Positions 47,391-60,693 of a stretch of 64,000 bases of DNA are shown here, one piece after another; positions within the stretch are counted from its first letter, which is position 1; every line of letters starts with the position of its first letter. The position numbers were made by a program, and so were the translations under genes. Under the pieces are notes generated by a model. It was not told the DNA's origin, ran no database searches, and saw only the letters and a program-made list of their open reading frames with translations. This DNA is from Siphonodentalium dalli (Eukaryota > Mollusca > Scaphopoda > Gadilida > Siphonodentaliidae), in the NCBI GenBank assembly GCA_032622095.1, contig CP136066.1, positions 112,615,319 through 112,679,318 on the forward strand, given 5' to 3'.

Positions 47391-48796
47391 AGTGTCAATG
47401 ATACTGTAGCTCAACTTGGAAAGGGAATAATTTCATGTGTTACAGTCAATGGAGTGATTAGGAATGTGGAAAGTTGAAAGGCCTAGTTATGCAAAGAGTG
47501 AAATCCAAGATGGCCACTGGCAGCCATGTTTTTTTGCTGAATGACCCCAAAATGACTCATTCCCATCTACATGTCATTAACATCCATCACAAATTTCATG
47601 ATGATCCGACAAAAGATACGACTTGTAGCCTGTGTCAAAGAATTTAGTCATGTAAAGAGTAAATTCCAAGATGGCTGCTGGCAGCCATGTTTTTTGGCTG
47701 AATGACCCCAAAATGACTCGTTCCGATCTACATGTCATTGTTAACATCCATGACTAATTTCATGATGATCCGACCAAAGCTACAACCTGTAGCCCGTGCC
47801 AAAGGATTTAGTCATGCAAAGAGTAAAATCCAAGATGGCTGCTGGCAGACGTTTTTTGGCCGAACGACCCCAAAATGACTCGTTCCCATCTGCATGTCAA
47901 TATTAATATCCACGACAAATTTCATGATGATCAGACTAAAGGTACGACCTGTAGCCGGCCCCAAAATGACTCGTTCCCATCTACTTATTAATGTCAACAT
48001 CCATGACAAATTTCATGATGATCCGACCAAAGCTACGACCTGTAGCCTGTGCCAAAGGATTTAGTCATGCAAAGAGTAAAATCCAAGATGGCTGCTAGTG
48101 GCCATGTTTATTGGCTGAACGACCCCAAAATGACTCGTTCCCATCTACATGTCAATATTAACATCGATGACAAATTTCATGATGATCAGATGAACAGTAC
48201 GACCTGCAGCCCGTGCTAATGGATTGAATTTTGAAATTCAAGATGGCCACTGGCGGCCATGTTTTTTTGCCGTATGACCCCAAAATTACTTGTTCTCATC
48301 TAGATGTCAATGTCAACAGCTATGACAAATTCATAATGATCCGACCAAAGGTACGACCTGTAGCCCGTGCCAAAGGATTTAGTCATGCAAAGAGTAAAAT
48401 CCAAGATGGCTGCTGGCGGCCATGTTTTTTGGCCCAATGACCCCAAAATGGCTCGTTCCCATCTACATGTCATTGTTAACATCCATGACAAAGTTCATGA
48501 AGATCCGACTAAAGCTATCACCTGTAGCCCGTGCCAAAGGATTTAGTCATGCAAAGAGTAAAATCCAAGATGGCCACTGGCGGCCATGTTTTTTGGCCGA
48601 ACGACCCCAAAATGACTCATTCCCATCTACATGTCAATGTCAACAACCATGACATATTTCATAATGATCCGACCAAAGGTACGACCTGTAGCCCGTGCTA
48701 AAGGAAATTGTTGACGAGTCACGCAAACACGCACACACGGACGACGGATACCAAGCCATGGCAATAGCTCAAACTTTACAAAGTAAAGTTGAGCTA
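47391..48796 (+). mobile_element. Rolling-circle-like (HINE/pearl-type) element, copy C, full length
   Basis: The head is nearly identical to copy B (AGTGTCAATGATACT, then TAGCTCAACTT), followed by about 7 core units of ~159 bp, one truncated near 47960. The tail carries CACGCACACACGGACGACGG-type microsatellite and the same terminal hairpin ending at 48796. It is the shortest of the three intact copies, so copies differ mainly in unit number. Confidence 0.8.
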
Positions 48797-49306
48797 AAAA
48801 CAGAGCAAAAAATAGAACTGCGCAATTTAATTAAGGGCAAGGTAAACACAGCTTCCAGGGCAGCTAGAGTGCTCACCCGCTTAAGATCACAGTGATGTAC
48901 TGGATACCATTAAAATGCCAAATGATTCTAACCCCTCTCAGACTCAGAATCTTTTCACTTTTGATTATCAATAACAAAAAACAAATTAAGAACTAAGTAT
49001 CAAATTCATCTCAAAATATAATTCTCAAGAGAACTATTGCTTTATGTTCATGCAAGTTATTTATTATTAAGTGTCCCTTAAATCGGGGGGGGGGGGGGGG
49101 TGAAAAAAATTCCGACACATATACCGGGGTGGGTGGGTGGTCACCAACAAGCAATTTTTTCCGCAACTAAAAAAAAAATCCTGCTTGTTTTTTTAGTGTT
49201 TTGGCAATGAGTTGGGCTTCAAAACCACTTTGAATGAGAGAAATAATGTAATTCTAACTGGTAAACTTACTGCAGGCACTAATCGTGTTGTATTTTGTTG
49301 CAAATT

Positions 49307-49412
49307 TTGAAATCCAAGATGGCCACTGGCAGCTATGTTTTTTTGGCCAAATGACCTCAAAATGACTCATTCCTATTTACATGTCCATGTTAACATCCAT
49401 GATAAATAGTAT
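49307..49412 (+). repeat. Single stray unit of the ~159-bp core
   Basis: One unit (AAATCCAAGATGGCCACTGGCAGC... to ...AACATCCATGATAAAT) with no head or tail, surrounded by poly-G/poly-C tracts. Confidence 0.55.
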
Positions 49413-49645
49413 GCACAGAAATTCATATACAGCTGTTTACAGTGAATTCCCCCCCCCCCCCCGCAAATCTCTGTTTTAGTGTTAAAAGGGGGGGGGGTGG
49501 GTGTCAAAAAATGGTCGGAAAAAACTGCCGAAAACGGAAAAAAAAATTGGCGGTGGGGGTGGGTGGGTAAAAAAAAATTATCAAAAGGGGAAAAATGATA
49601 TACGTGCCTGAAAGTTTTTTTTTCGACCCCCCCCCCCCCCCCCCC

Positions 49646-52443
49646 GCTTAGATTGGAACAAAATAACATTTACATCAACTCTTTATTATTTGGATTCTTC
49701 CAATCAGTTATAAAAGTATACATTGGAATATTCTATTACTCATCTGGAGGGATGTTCAGAAAATATAAGCTGACGATAGAAAGACAAACTGATAATACAA
49801 GAGCATAAGGATTCCTGTAAAAATTGGTGGGAAATATTTAGATAATTAGTTTGTTGAACTTATTATCTGAACATTTCCTGAGAGAACTACTCCCCAAATG
49901 AGTTTATAGTAAACAAGGGTTATACTTTATGTGATGAAGTATTGTGGAACTTGATCATATAAAATATGTGTTACTTGTGTCACCATTGATTGCTGAATGG
50001 ATTATCCCATTCAATTCTAAAGATTAGTAGTTTGGAATGGTCCAGTCTTTATTTATAGATTTGTCCTGTACAGATAAATCACGGTATTGTCTGAAAGGAT
50101 TCAACACATTCGTGTTCCGACCGCCGGCGAGAGAGGACGTCCCGGCTTGAGCGCTCCTGGACTTTGCTCGCTCGGCGATCGGATTACTGGCTTCAGCGGA
50201 TTATGGACTCTTCTATTGTTCCCGCTGAAGTCAGGCACGTATTCAGCTCACTCCACGTGGATCCCTGCTTGACCTGGACTTTACCCAGGTCGGGCAGACA
50301 CGTGGAGCTTTTTCTGGAATTCCGGATTACACCATCACGGTCCTTTTCAGGACCCTCTGTTGGGGGTAATCCGGATGCTGGAGCCCACCAGCAACCCACC
50401 ACCACTGGAGGGGCTACCACGAGGAAGAACCACATGCGACGAAAGAAGACCCCATCGCAGCGGAGGCGAGATGCAAAGAGAAAGGATGCCTGGCGTGCGA
50501 AGAGGCGGACAGCAACACCACCAGCTGCACAGGGGGTGACTGATGTCACCAAGACGCCCCCTACCGCTTCTCCGATTGACATCACTACGCCACGGATGGA
50601 GACGGAAAAGCTTACCATCTCTGCCTGCAGTGAAGAGACCCCGGATCCACCCCGAGTCTTCATTCACTCCTGAGACTCCAGGATTCGATTACCCAGAGTC
50701 TCCACCAGCTGAAGAATTTGCCCGCCTGAGGAAGGAGATGAATTACCGAGTAGGAATGGCCCGCGGAACCTACAAGTTCACTAAGGCAGACGAATACATC
50801 ATCAAAAGACAGATGACCTACAAAGGATCTGATGCAGACGAACCAGCTGTGGGACCAATAGAGTACTCCCTGGAAGACAAAACATACGTCTACACCTCTG
50901 CAACATCTCCTTCGGATGCAAGTTCCTCTGCACCACCACCAGCAAAGAGGAAGAAGGGAAGAAAAAGAAGAACCGATGAGGCTTGCCATCAGCCTCTCAC
51001 TGTTGGAATTTCGAAATATGTATTAATTCATGTTGACTTTTTTTTCCTTCTTTTTTGATATTGAATTTACAAATTAAAGGCACAAATATGAGGGGTGAAG
51101 GAAAGGGCCTATCGGCCCTTTCGACCATCCCAGGGTTAGCCCCCCCCCCCAAAAAAACCCCGTGCAAAAGGATTCATTCACAGCTATTAAGTTAATAAAC
51201 AGCATTAGGCTATCACTAGAAACGAAGGATTGTGAATCAAGTAACTACTCGTCGGCTAGTATTCAGTTTTCAAAGGGATAATACATGCTCCTTATGGCTT
51301 ATGCAGAACTAAACATGTAGTATGGTACTCTACTGTCAGAGCAAAATATTCTGAAATTTTAAGAGCTGCTAAGAATTTTGGAACTGTTGACTAAATGCAT
51401 GACATTTCAAACCACTCAGTTTAATTTCCAAGTTTTCACAAGGAGATAACTACTGATAAACATAAAAATTTTCAACTTCCAGAATTTATCACTTTGGAAC
51501 TAAATGTACGACAATAAGAACAATTTAGGCACAAACATGGAAAGGGAAATGACTAAAAAAAACTCCAGTATTTCGTAAACGTTTCTTTTTATATTACAAT
51601 CTTTATTATAGAACAACACAATAAAATGCTTGATAAATCTATCAAAAAAGTTATAACATATGCAAGAAAAGATACATAAGATTATATAACAGAAACCAAA
51701 CCACTGTTTTCTCCATCAGATTCAGCATGAAATATTTGGTTATGATGTGTGCTGATGATTCTGTAGTTCTCTTTCGGCTCTGCTAAAACTAAGTGCCATT
51801 ATTGATAAACATGTAATCGGTAGATATCAATAGAGTGGTAATCATAAATCAATGCAGTGTTCGGATTATTACCACAAACATAGAATTAATTATGTGGAAA
51901 ACTGGAATACTTTGTAAATATTATCTAGAAGCCAAAATAATCCGCAAATTCGAAGAATAAAATTGGCATAATCTTGGCGAAATTATGCAGTCCACACCCA
52001 GTTAGCCATATACAGATAACTGCATTAATTTCCTCACACAGAGATATTGCAAATAGAGCTTTGCTAAAAAATTATCTATCCCAACCAAATATCACAGGTT
52101 ATGTCTGTGGAGAAAAATAGTTGAAAAGAAGTTTGAACTGAACGAAAACACATGCTCCGCATATACTACCTGTATAATGTATATCCAATCTATGTTTCCT
52201 CATTCACCCTTATTTGATTCAGGATTCCCCTGTGAAGATGACCCAACAAACAAATAACTATTCTGACAGACAATTGTAACTTTTGCCAGAGGAAATTAGT
52301 GTCCTGTGAATCACCATTGCGATGTTGACATCAAATTGATTCAGGTGGTGTTAATTGTTCCGTTTTCTCTGAATTTGTACACATTTTGCCTACTGAATAC
52401 TTAATCTTTGTTGCCATTGGCCCCTGGTCAGTCACTTTAAGAA
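49646..52443 (+). repeat. 2.8-kb duplicated segment, copy 1
   Basis: From GCTTAGATTGGAACAAAATA to GTCAGTCACTTTAAGAA, collinear with 54811-57615. The differences are mostly single-base indels in homopolymers. Each copy is preceded by a long poly-C tract. It holds a GC-rich reading-frame region (50.1-51.06 kb) and an AT-rich 3' half. Confidence 0.9.
50087..51058 (+). pseudogene. Retroelement-associated ORF (KKTPSQRRRDAKR protein), copy 1, frameshifted
   Basis: Two overlapping frames make up one apparent protein. The first (50164-50673) has FSSLHVDPCLTWT, RHVELFLEF, a Pro/Thr-rich stretch and the basic RRKKTPSQRRRDAKRKDAW. The second (50543-51058) continues with ESSFTPETPGFDYPESPPAE, then GTYKFTKADEYIIKRQMTYK, and ends with the basic APPPAKRKKGRKRR. 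From memory, the K-x-P-S-Q-x-R-R-D motif after a short globular domain is common in invertebrate retroelement-associated proteins. Function is unknown. GC-rich compared with its surroundings, which fits an introduced element. Confidence 0.5.
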
Positions 52444-52924
52444 CAAGACAGTCAATGACTGTGGGGTCGCTCACCAGACTACAAAGACTGATAAGACTGG
52501 GACTCTGGAGACTACAACAGTCAGAACTTTTCATAATTACTTTAAAAGAAATAGCTCTAAACAGGATATGTGGCTAGAGAGATTTCACATATGTAGATTG
52601 GTGAAAATCCACCTTGAAATTACCAACTGTATACTACTGATCACCCCCCTCCTCCTCCAGCTCAACAAGTCCCCTTTGACCGGTATACAGACTCCCAAGT
52701 CTTAGGTTGGAATTTCACAACTGACACCTCAAACTTTCTCAATTGTTGGAAATTTCCAATCTCACAAGCGCCTTTTTCCAAAACCATTTAGACATGTTTG
52801 AAGCCCAATTATCCATGGATCCAAAACACAATACATGTAAGTCAGATTAATCAGTCAGGTGGTTCCAAGGTAGATGTTTTAATGAATTTGGCATTTCAAT
52901 GATTTTATTAGACACAAAAGTGTT

Positions 52925-54770
52925 AACTCCCCATAGCCCCACCATTTCTTGACAAATTGACCTCATTTTAACAAATCTGAATCTCAGTCACTTAAGGATC
53001 CTCCTGATTGCTCCATACTATATGTAAGCTAAATAGTCCAACCTCTCTTGAGAAGACATTTTAAGAATTACTATAGAGACATATAGTTATGTCCCTGGTC
53101 CCACCCTATTTAACCTGGTGACCCCATCTGAATAAATTTAAATCCCAGACACCAAAGAACCCTTCATACATATGATAAATATCAGTAAAATAGACCTGAT
53201 GGTCCTTGTGAAGGAAGCATATTAAGAGGGAAACTGTTCTTCGTTTGGCCCCTATTTGACCAAGTGACCCCATTAAAAAAAAATCTGAATTGCAGTCAAG
53301 GAAGAACATTCCATGCTAAATAAGCCAACCAGTTCTTGCAAACATATTTTAAGAATTACTATGTAGTGAAATAGTCTCTGGCTCTGCCCTTATTTGACTT
53401 TGTGATCCCATTTTCACAAAGGTAATTTCATACCAAATATAAGCAAAATAGGCCATTTGATTATTGCATAGAAGACACATCATGAATTACTATGTAGAGA
53501 AAGAGTAATGTAGCTGGCCTTGCACCTACTTGACCTGGTGACCCTGATAGAACAAATCTGAACCACAATCACCAAAGGAGCAAGCCTGCAAATAGTGCAC
53601 CTATTCCTACATTGTATGTGCCTGGCCTCAAGCAACACAATGTATTATACAATCAAGCCTTGAAATAGTGTGATAGTGTGTCTGTCATTTGCGGAATGAG
53701 GTCCCCCAGAGGGTGACTTTAGTGACGCTATCCTGCACAGTGGGCTAGCATCACTAAATTCACCCTCTGGGGACCTCATTCTGCTAAGGCCCTCAACTGC
53801 TATGGCAGACCTAGGATAAGATTGAAGTTGCCCAGTTGAAGTTGATGTTCACCCATTGGACAGCACCTCAATTATGAATTTTATATTCTGCAAATTAGGG
53901 GATATAGAAACTTCCTAGAAGGGAAATGTAACTAACAACTGTGTGGGATAGCATCACTAAATTCACCCTCTGGGGACCTCATTCTGCAAATGACAGACCT
54001 TCTATTTGCCATGTTGAACAATACATGATAGCTTGTACCTCTTATTAATGATTCTCTGACCTGCAAATGTCAGACACACTAAATTCAGGCAGTTTGTTTA
54101 AATTGCTAGCAGTATGTTTATACAAGCTGTCAGTGACATTGTATTCCTTGATTAATGACCTGTGTTTCTCTCTGTCTATCCACAAAGAGATATCTGCAAC
54201 TTTAATAGAACAGGTATTAATGTTGGAAGCTGGAAATGATATCCATTGGAAGGGATGTTGGTTGGGTGTAGGCCACTGCAGGGTGGGGGTGCATCTGGGC
54301 CATGTGGGAGGGGGATGGGTAATGGAATATTTCTGTAATATCAGTAGATTAAAGATTAAAGTTTCATAATCTGCAGATGTTATAATGGTGTCACTTTTTC
54401 AAATTTTATAACATGCCTTTTTTTTTTTAGTTATGTCACTGGCTCTGCCCACATTCGACCCAGTGACCTCATTTGAACAAATCTGAATAACAGTCCCCCA
54501 AAGACCCTTTGTACCAAATATGAACCCATTCGGACCAATGAAATTTGAGAAGAAGTTGTTGTAAGAATTTACAGAGTTATGGCCCTGGCTTCGCAACTAT
54601 TTGACCCAGTGACCTCATTTGAACAAATCGGAATGAGAGTCACCTAGGGAACCAACCACACCAAATATGAACCCATTTGGTCTTACGGTTCCAGAGGAGG
54701 AGATGTTCAAAGAATTGTTGACGGACGGACGGAATGGATGGACGGACGGACGAGGAGTGATGACTATAGC
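52925..54770 (+). mobile_element. Tandem-core element with (ACGG)n tail, interrupted
   Basis: About seven units of ~145-160 bp share 'CTATTTGACC.GTGACCCCAT', 'GAACAAATCTGAA' and 'ACCAAATATGAACCCATT'. They are interrupted at ~53640-54420 by a foldback element and other sequence. The array ends in GACGGACGGACG microsatellite before a poly-C tract. This resembles the core plus microsatellite of pearl-like elements; no head is recognised. Confidence 0.5.
53654..54000. mobile_element. Foldback element of the 2.3-kb family with internal insertion
   Basis: Left arm CAAGCCTTGAAATAGTG then GTCATTTGCGGAATGAGGTC. Right arm GGGGACCTCATTCTGCAAATGACAGACC. About 150 bases in the middle are foreign. It interrupts the tandem-core array at 52925-54770. 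Confidence 0.5.
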
Positions 54771-55256
54771 TCCCCCCCCCCCCCCCTCCCCCCCCCCCCC
54801 CCCCCCCCCCGCTTAGATTGGAACAAAATAACATTTACATCAACTCTTTATTATTTGGATTCTTCCAATCAGTTATAAAAGTATACATTGAATATTCTAT
54901 TACTCATCTGGAGGGATGTTCAGAAAATATAAGCCTGACGATAGAAGACAAACTGATAATACAAGAGCATAAGGATTCCTGTAAAATTGGTGGGAAATAT
55001 TTAGATAATTAGTTTGTTGAACTTATTATCTGAACATTTCCTGAGAGAAACTACTCCCCAAATGAGTTTATAGTAAACAAGGGTTATACTTTATGTGATG
55101 AAGTATTGTGGAACTTGATCATATAAAATATGTGTTACTTGTGTCACCATTGATTGCTGAATGGATTATCCCATTCAATTCTAAAGATTAGTAGTTTGGA
55201 ATGGTCCAGTCTTTATTTATAGATTTGTCCTGTACAGATAAATCACAGTATTGTCT

Positions 55257-56201
55257 GAAAGGATCAACACATTCGTGTTCCGACCGCCGGCGAGAGAGGA
55301 CGTCCCGGCTTGAGCGCTCCTGGACTTTGCTCGCTCAGTGATCGGATTACTGGCTTCAGCGGATTATGGACTCTTCTATTGTTCTCCCGCTGAAGTCAGG
55401 CACGTATTCAGCTCACTCCACGTGGATCCCTGCTTGACCTGGACTTACGCAGGTCGGGCAGCCACGTGGAGCTTTTTCTGGAATTCCCGGATTACGCCAT
55501 CACGGTCCTTTCAGGACCCTCTGTTGGGGGTAACTCCGGATGCTGGAGCCCACCAGCAACCCACCACCACTGGAGGGGCTACCACGAGGAAGAACACATG
55601 CGACGAAAGAAGACCCCATCGCAGCGGAGGCGAGATGCAAAGAGAAAGGATGCCTGGCGTGCGAAGAGGCGGACAGCAACACCACCAGCTGCACAGGGGT
55701 GACTGATGTCACCAAGACGCCCCCTACCGCTTCTCCGATTGACATCACTACGCCACGGATGGAGACGGAAAAGCTTACCATCTCTGCCTGCAGTGAAGAG
55801 ACCCGGATCCACCTGAGTCTTCATTCACTCCTGAGACTCCAGGATTCGATTACCCAGAGTCTCCACCAGCCGAGGAGACACCAGCTGAAGAATTCGCGCC
55901 GCCTGAGGAAGGAGATGAATTACCGAGTAGGAATGGCACGCGGAACCTACAAGTTCACTAAGGCAGACGAATACATCATCAAAGACAGATGACCTACAAA
56001 GGCTCTGATGCAGACGAACCAGCTGTGGGACCAATAGAGTACTCCCTGGAAGACAAAACATACGTCTACACCTCTGCAACATCTCCTTCGGATGCAAGTT
56101 CCTCTGCACCACCACCAGCAAAGAGGAAGAGGGAAAGAAAAGAAGAACCGATGAGGCTTGCCATCAGCCTCTCACTGTTGGAATTTCGAAATATGTATTA
56201 A
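55257..56201 (+). pseudogene. Retroelement-associated ORF, copy 2, several frameshifts
   Basis: Same protein as copy 1, in at least four frame pieces (55338-55706, 55466-55702, 55540-55992, 55989-56201). RRKKTPSQRRRDAKRKDAWR and VGMARGTYKFTKADEYII are intact within pieces. The breaks fall at different places from copy 1, so they arose after duplication or are sequence errors. Confidence 0.5.
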
Positions 56202-57036
56202 TTCATGTTGACTTTTTTTCCCTTCTTTTTTGATATTGAATTTACAAATTAAAGGCACAGATATGAGGGGTGAAGGAAAGGGCCTATCGCCCCTTTCGAC
56301 CATCCCGGGGTTAGCCCCCCCCCCCCCAAAAAAAACCTGTGCAAAAGGATTCATTCACAGATATATACAGCTAATAAGTTAATAAACAGCATTAGGCTAT
56401 CACTAGAAACGAATGATTGTGAATCAAGTAACTACTCAACGGCTAGTATTCAGTTTTCAAAGGGATAATACATGCTCCTTATGGCTTATGCAGAACTAAA
56501 CATGTAGTATGGTACTCTACTGTCAGAGCAAAATATTCTGAAATTTTAAGAGCTGCTAAGAATTTTGGAACTGTTGACTAAATGCATGACATTTCAAACC
56601 ACTCAATTTAATTTCCAAGTTTTCACAAGGAGATAACTACTGATAAACATAACATTTTTCAACTTCCCCGAATTTATCACTTTGGAACTAAATGTACGAC
56701 AATAAGAACAATTTAGGCACAAACATGGAAAGGGAAATGACTAAAAAAAACTCCAGTATTTCGTAAATGTTTCTTTTTATATTAAATCTTTATTATAGAA
56801 CAACACAATAAAATGCTTGATAAATCTATCAAAAAGTTATAACATATGCAAGAAAAGATACATAAGATTATATAACAGAAACCAAACACTGTTTTCTCCG
56901 TCAGATTCAGCATGAAATATTTGGTTATGATGTGTGCTGATGATTCTGTAGTTCTCTTTCGGCTCTGCTAAAACTAAGTGCCATTATTGATAAACATGTA
57001 ATCGGTAGATATCAATAGAGTGGTAATCATAAATCA

Positions 57037-57318
57037 ATGCAGTGTTCGGATTATTACCACAAACATAGAATTAATTATGTGAAAACTGGAATACTTTGTA
57101 AATATTATCTAGAAGCCAAAATAATCCGCAATTCGAAGAATAAAATTGGCATAATCTTGGCGAAATTATGCAGTCCACACCCAGTTAGCCATATACAGAT
57201 AACTGCATTAATTTCCTCACACAGAGATATTGCAAATAGAGCTTTGCTAAAAATTATCTATCCCAACCAAATATCACAGGTTATGTCTGTGGAGAAAAAT
57301 AGTTTAAAAGAAGTTTGA
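57037..57318 (+). pseudogene. Unrecognised 93-codon ORF in the 3' half of duplicated segment (copy 2)
   Basis: Encodes a mixed, mildly basic protein (e.g. YVKTGILCKYYLEAKIIRNS). In copy 1 (about 51878-52130) the same frame is disrupted by three one-base additions in A-runs or neighbouring bases, netting plus three. No family recognised; it could be a real small ORF or chance. Confidence 0.25.
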
Positions 57319-57906
57319 ACTGAACAAAAACACATGCTCCGCATATACTACCTGTATAATGTATATCCAATCTAGGTTTCCTTATTTGATTCAGGATTCC
57401 CCTGTGAAGATGACCCAACAAACAAATAACTATTCTGACAGACAATTGTAACTTTTACCAGAGGAAATTAGTGTCCTGTGAATCACCTATGCGATGTTGA
57501 CATCAAATTGATTCAGGTGGTGTTAATTGTTCCGTTTTCTCTGAATTTGTACACATTTTGCCTACTGAATACTTAATCTTTGTTGCCATTGGCCCCTGGT
57601 CAGTCACTTTAAGAAAAACTGACGATATTCTTCTCTAGAATTTGTATCTAGAACCATTTCAAGAATGAAGAGCTTTCCCCCCCCACAAGACAACATAATA
57701 AGTGTTTCCAAATATGGAGTGCATGCATGGTGTAGTAAATATTTGTGAGAATCCTTGTATTTAGTAGTTGTATTAAACAACATAATGTGAACAAATAATC
57801 AGTAGCAAATATCGTTGGCTGATAAAAATTTGAATATAATGTCTCCTAATTGCAATGAGTATAATGCATTATGAATATATTGGCTTTAATCTATACTGGC
57901 TGATGT

Positions 57907-58380
57907 GCCCGACTTCGTCCGGGCTATTTAGGGATTTCTTTTTGATCGCCTCCATCTAGTCAAGGTCAAGGACATGGTCACACGTGAAATTGGACCCGTC
58001 CATATTGTTCCCGGGATCAAAGTAGGCCTACATACCAAATTTGAGTCAGATCAGTCGAGGTCCAGAAACATGTCTATATGAGCTTATATGATTGAGGTCA
58101 AGGACACAATCGCACGTGAAATTGAACCCGCCCATATTGTTCCCGGGATCAAAGTAGGCCCACATCAGCTGCTTACATACCAAATTTGAGTCGGATCAGT
58201 CGAGGTCCATAAACATGCCTATATGAGCTTATATGAGTGAGGTCAAGGTCAATAACACAGTCGCACATGAAATTGGACCTGCCCATATCAAAGTAGGCCT
58301 ACATACCTAATTGAGTCATATCGGTCAAGCAGTTTTCAAGTCTATAACACACATACATACACACAGATAGAAGTTCCAAA
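57907..58380 (+). mobile_element. Repeat with GCCCG...CGGGC hairpin head and ~130-bp tandem core
   Basis: Begins at the hairpin GCCCGACTTCGTCCGGGC (57907-57924). Three units of roughly 130 bp follow (GAGGTCAAGGACA, GTGAAATTGGACC, CCCATATTGTTCCCGGGATC, CATACCAAATTTGAGTC). It ends in AAGCAGTTTTCAAGTCTATA and an ACACATACATAC microsatellite. The same hairpin restarts at 63732 after the assembly gap. Confidence 0.5.
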
Positions 58381-58604
58381 ATAAAAATAGATTATAAAAT
58401 TTGTTGTGTTTCGCTATCCGCCTGAAAATTGTCATCGCATCATTGACCGCCGAACTCGCAATTTAAATATAACAAATCATGAAGCTGTATGTCACAACCA
58501 ATGAAATAGTACCCAGCCTGAGACATGACCAATGGAATGAAGGGAACTCATCAATACAAAAATAAAATATGAGTCAGAGGTCTGTAGGTGTAAATCTGGT
58601 AAGC

Positions 58605-59867
58605 TTAGGCCAAACAAAAAAGTGTTTTGATTCTCAGGCAATTCTTTTTGAGAATCGATGAGGGAGCGAGGGTTTAATTTTTATTTTTGTTATGAGGACA
58701 ATGCCCGTAGTTAGCATGGGTTATTATACCTTCCCAGGTTAAGAAAATGTAAGGAGAACATTGTTTTGATATAAACTAATGTATTCCACTATAAAGAATG
58801 ACCAATTATCACATTGTACTACCCGTACATCAAATCTGAAATAAAGAATGACATAAATATATGACATTGTACTATCTGTACATCATATAGAGATTTACCA
58901 GAATGATATATATATATACAATGTATATTTCAATTTACTGTTGCTGATATATTTGATATATGTATGTACCTTTTATAGTACATGTATATATCTATTTATA
59001 TCTATCTATATACTTTAATTTTTATCCATCTATACTATAGTGACTATACATGCTAGCCATACAAACTTCAAATACTATTATATTAAACCAGCATACACAT
59101 CGCCAATATGCACCATATTTCTTTCCGGTTTGCGTTCCCGAAATTGGAAATCTCAGAATTGTTTACCGCACGAAAAGTGGGTTATCTACCTTTTCGAATT
59201 AATAAAATGCCGAAATATTTTAACACATTCAACTGAGAACAGTACTACAGTGGATTAAACCATTGAGGGTACTACAGTACTACAGTGGATTAAAGCATTG
59301 AGGGTACTACATTGGATTAAAGCATTGAGGGTACTACAGTGGATTAAAGCATTGAGGGTACTACAGTACTACATTGGATTAAAGCATTGAGGGTACTACA
59401 GTGGATTAAAGCATTGAGGGTACTACAGTACTACATTGGATTAAAGCATTGAGGGTACTACAGTACTACAGTGGATTAAAGCATTGAGGTTATAATTGCA
59501 CCAGCGACCTTGGAGCTACCTTACAGAGCGGAAGTCTCCTCAAAGAACTTCAACAGACACACCATTGAACCAACCAACCAACACATTTGACTTAATATAC
59601 TTGGGGTTTGGGCAGCTTGTGGTGACAATATACCTGGTAGTTATCGTTGCCTAGTGTCTGTTTTTGATACCAACACATACACCATTGTATGTCTATCATA
59701 TTCGATGTTTGAAACATAACTAATTTCTGTTTTCTAGTTTCCTATTTTCGTGTTATCATTTGACAGCTTCGGTCAAATTGAAAATCGTAATAAAATGGTT
59801 CAACGCGGGCCTTTTTTCCAGACGCGGCTCTGCCCGAGAATCAAAAAACTTTTTTTGTTTGGCCTTA
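58605..59867. mobile_element. Element with ~36-bp terminal inverted repeats enclosing a minisatellite
   Basis: Left TTAGGCCAAACAAAAAAGTG...GATTCTCAGGCA; right, inverted, TAAGGCCAAACAAAAAAAGT...GATTCTCGGGCA. The AGGCCA.A.AACAA start also occurs at 60694 and 62262, so this is a local family. The 27-bp minisatellite lies inside. No transposase frame. Confidence 0.5.
59242..59489 (+). repeat. 27-bp minisatellite, with 35-bp variants
   Basis: Unit GTACTACAGTGGATTAAAGC plus ATTGAGG, repeated about eight times. Some units carry an extra ACTACAGT (8 bp), and CAGT/CATT is variable. No reading frame is maintained. Confidence 0.85.
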
Positions 59868-60693
59868 TCGTCGTTTTTTTAAAGATACTGACCCCCTAGT
59901 TTGTAGGATTTTTGTTTGTGAAGGTGTTTGATCCAAGGAATTTTCCATACTTGTTATCTGAAAGCCATACATCTAAGATTATTATGCTGACATAATTTTT
60001 GTTACTGCAGATATGTTCTTGTGTACTATTTATATACAAAAAATGAGGCCATGGCACTGAATTGTCATTCGCAAGTATCTGAAACAGCAAAACCGATTCG
60101 GTGTTGATCCATAATCAAATGATTGTCATTAACATCAAATTGAATCTCAAATCTTCGCAGAACTCTAGAGGAAAGACTATCTTGTTTACAGTGACTCAGT
60201 CGACAGGCATACCTTGAAATGTCTGGCCATTATGCTCATTGACAGGTTGAACTGATACAAATAATAAGTAAACAAGAAATAAATATTATCAATTCTGTTT
60301 ATGTATGAATGGTTGTTTACATAAATAAAAATTAAAACAAGGTCAAAGTGGTGGACTGAAATCTATGTCATTGCAAAGAAAATAGTGTTTCTTCCAGCGA
60401 GCATGACAATTACCGTATCTGTCAGAATTGTAACCAAGGACGTCTTGGGCTATAGTCAGAGAAAGTTATGGGAAAAAAACTCAGGGATTTCATTGTTTCT
60501 AACCCCCTCATAATATGACCATTTAGATAATATACATGCATTTAAAATCAAACTGTGTATAGCATGATTGAGAGTTATTTGTACAGGGAGAATCCTGTCA
60601 AAATTCCTCACTGTCACAGGGCATGATCATCAATCTCACTTTCAATATGGATTATTTCTCAACCAAGGTTCCAACAACAAGAACCACATCCTT

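Larger units (their letters stand above)
54811..57615 (+). repeat. 2.8-kb duplicated segment, copy 2
   Basis: Collinear with 49646-52443. Notable differences: an extra ~15 bases near 55870 (GAGGAGACACCAGCT), about ten fewer bases near 57380, and many one-base indels. The distance between copies is about 5.16 kb. Confidence 0.9.

Noticed and set aside
49373-49669. Glycine-run frames next to poly-C tracts (also 54640-54834)
   Set aside because: Artefacts of homopolymers at the duplication borders.
50193-50663. Minus-strand 156-codon frame opposite the duplicated ORF
   Set aside because: Mirror of the plus-strand coding region in GC-rich sequence; the plus strand has the motif-bearing protein.
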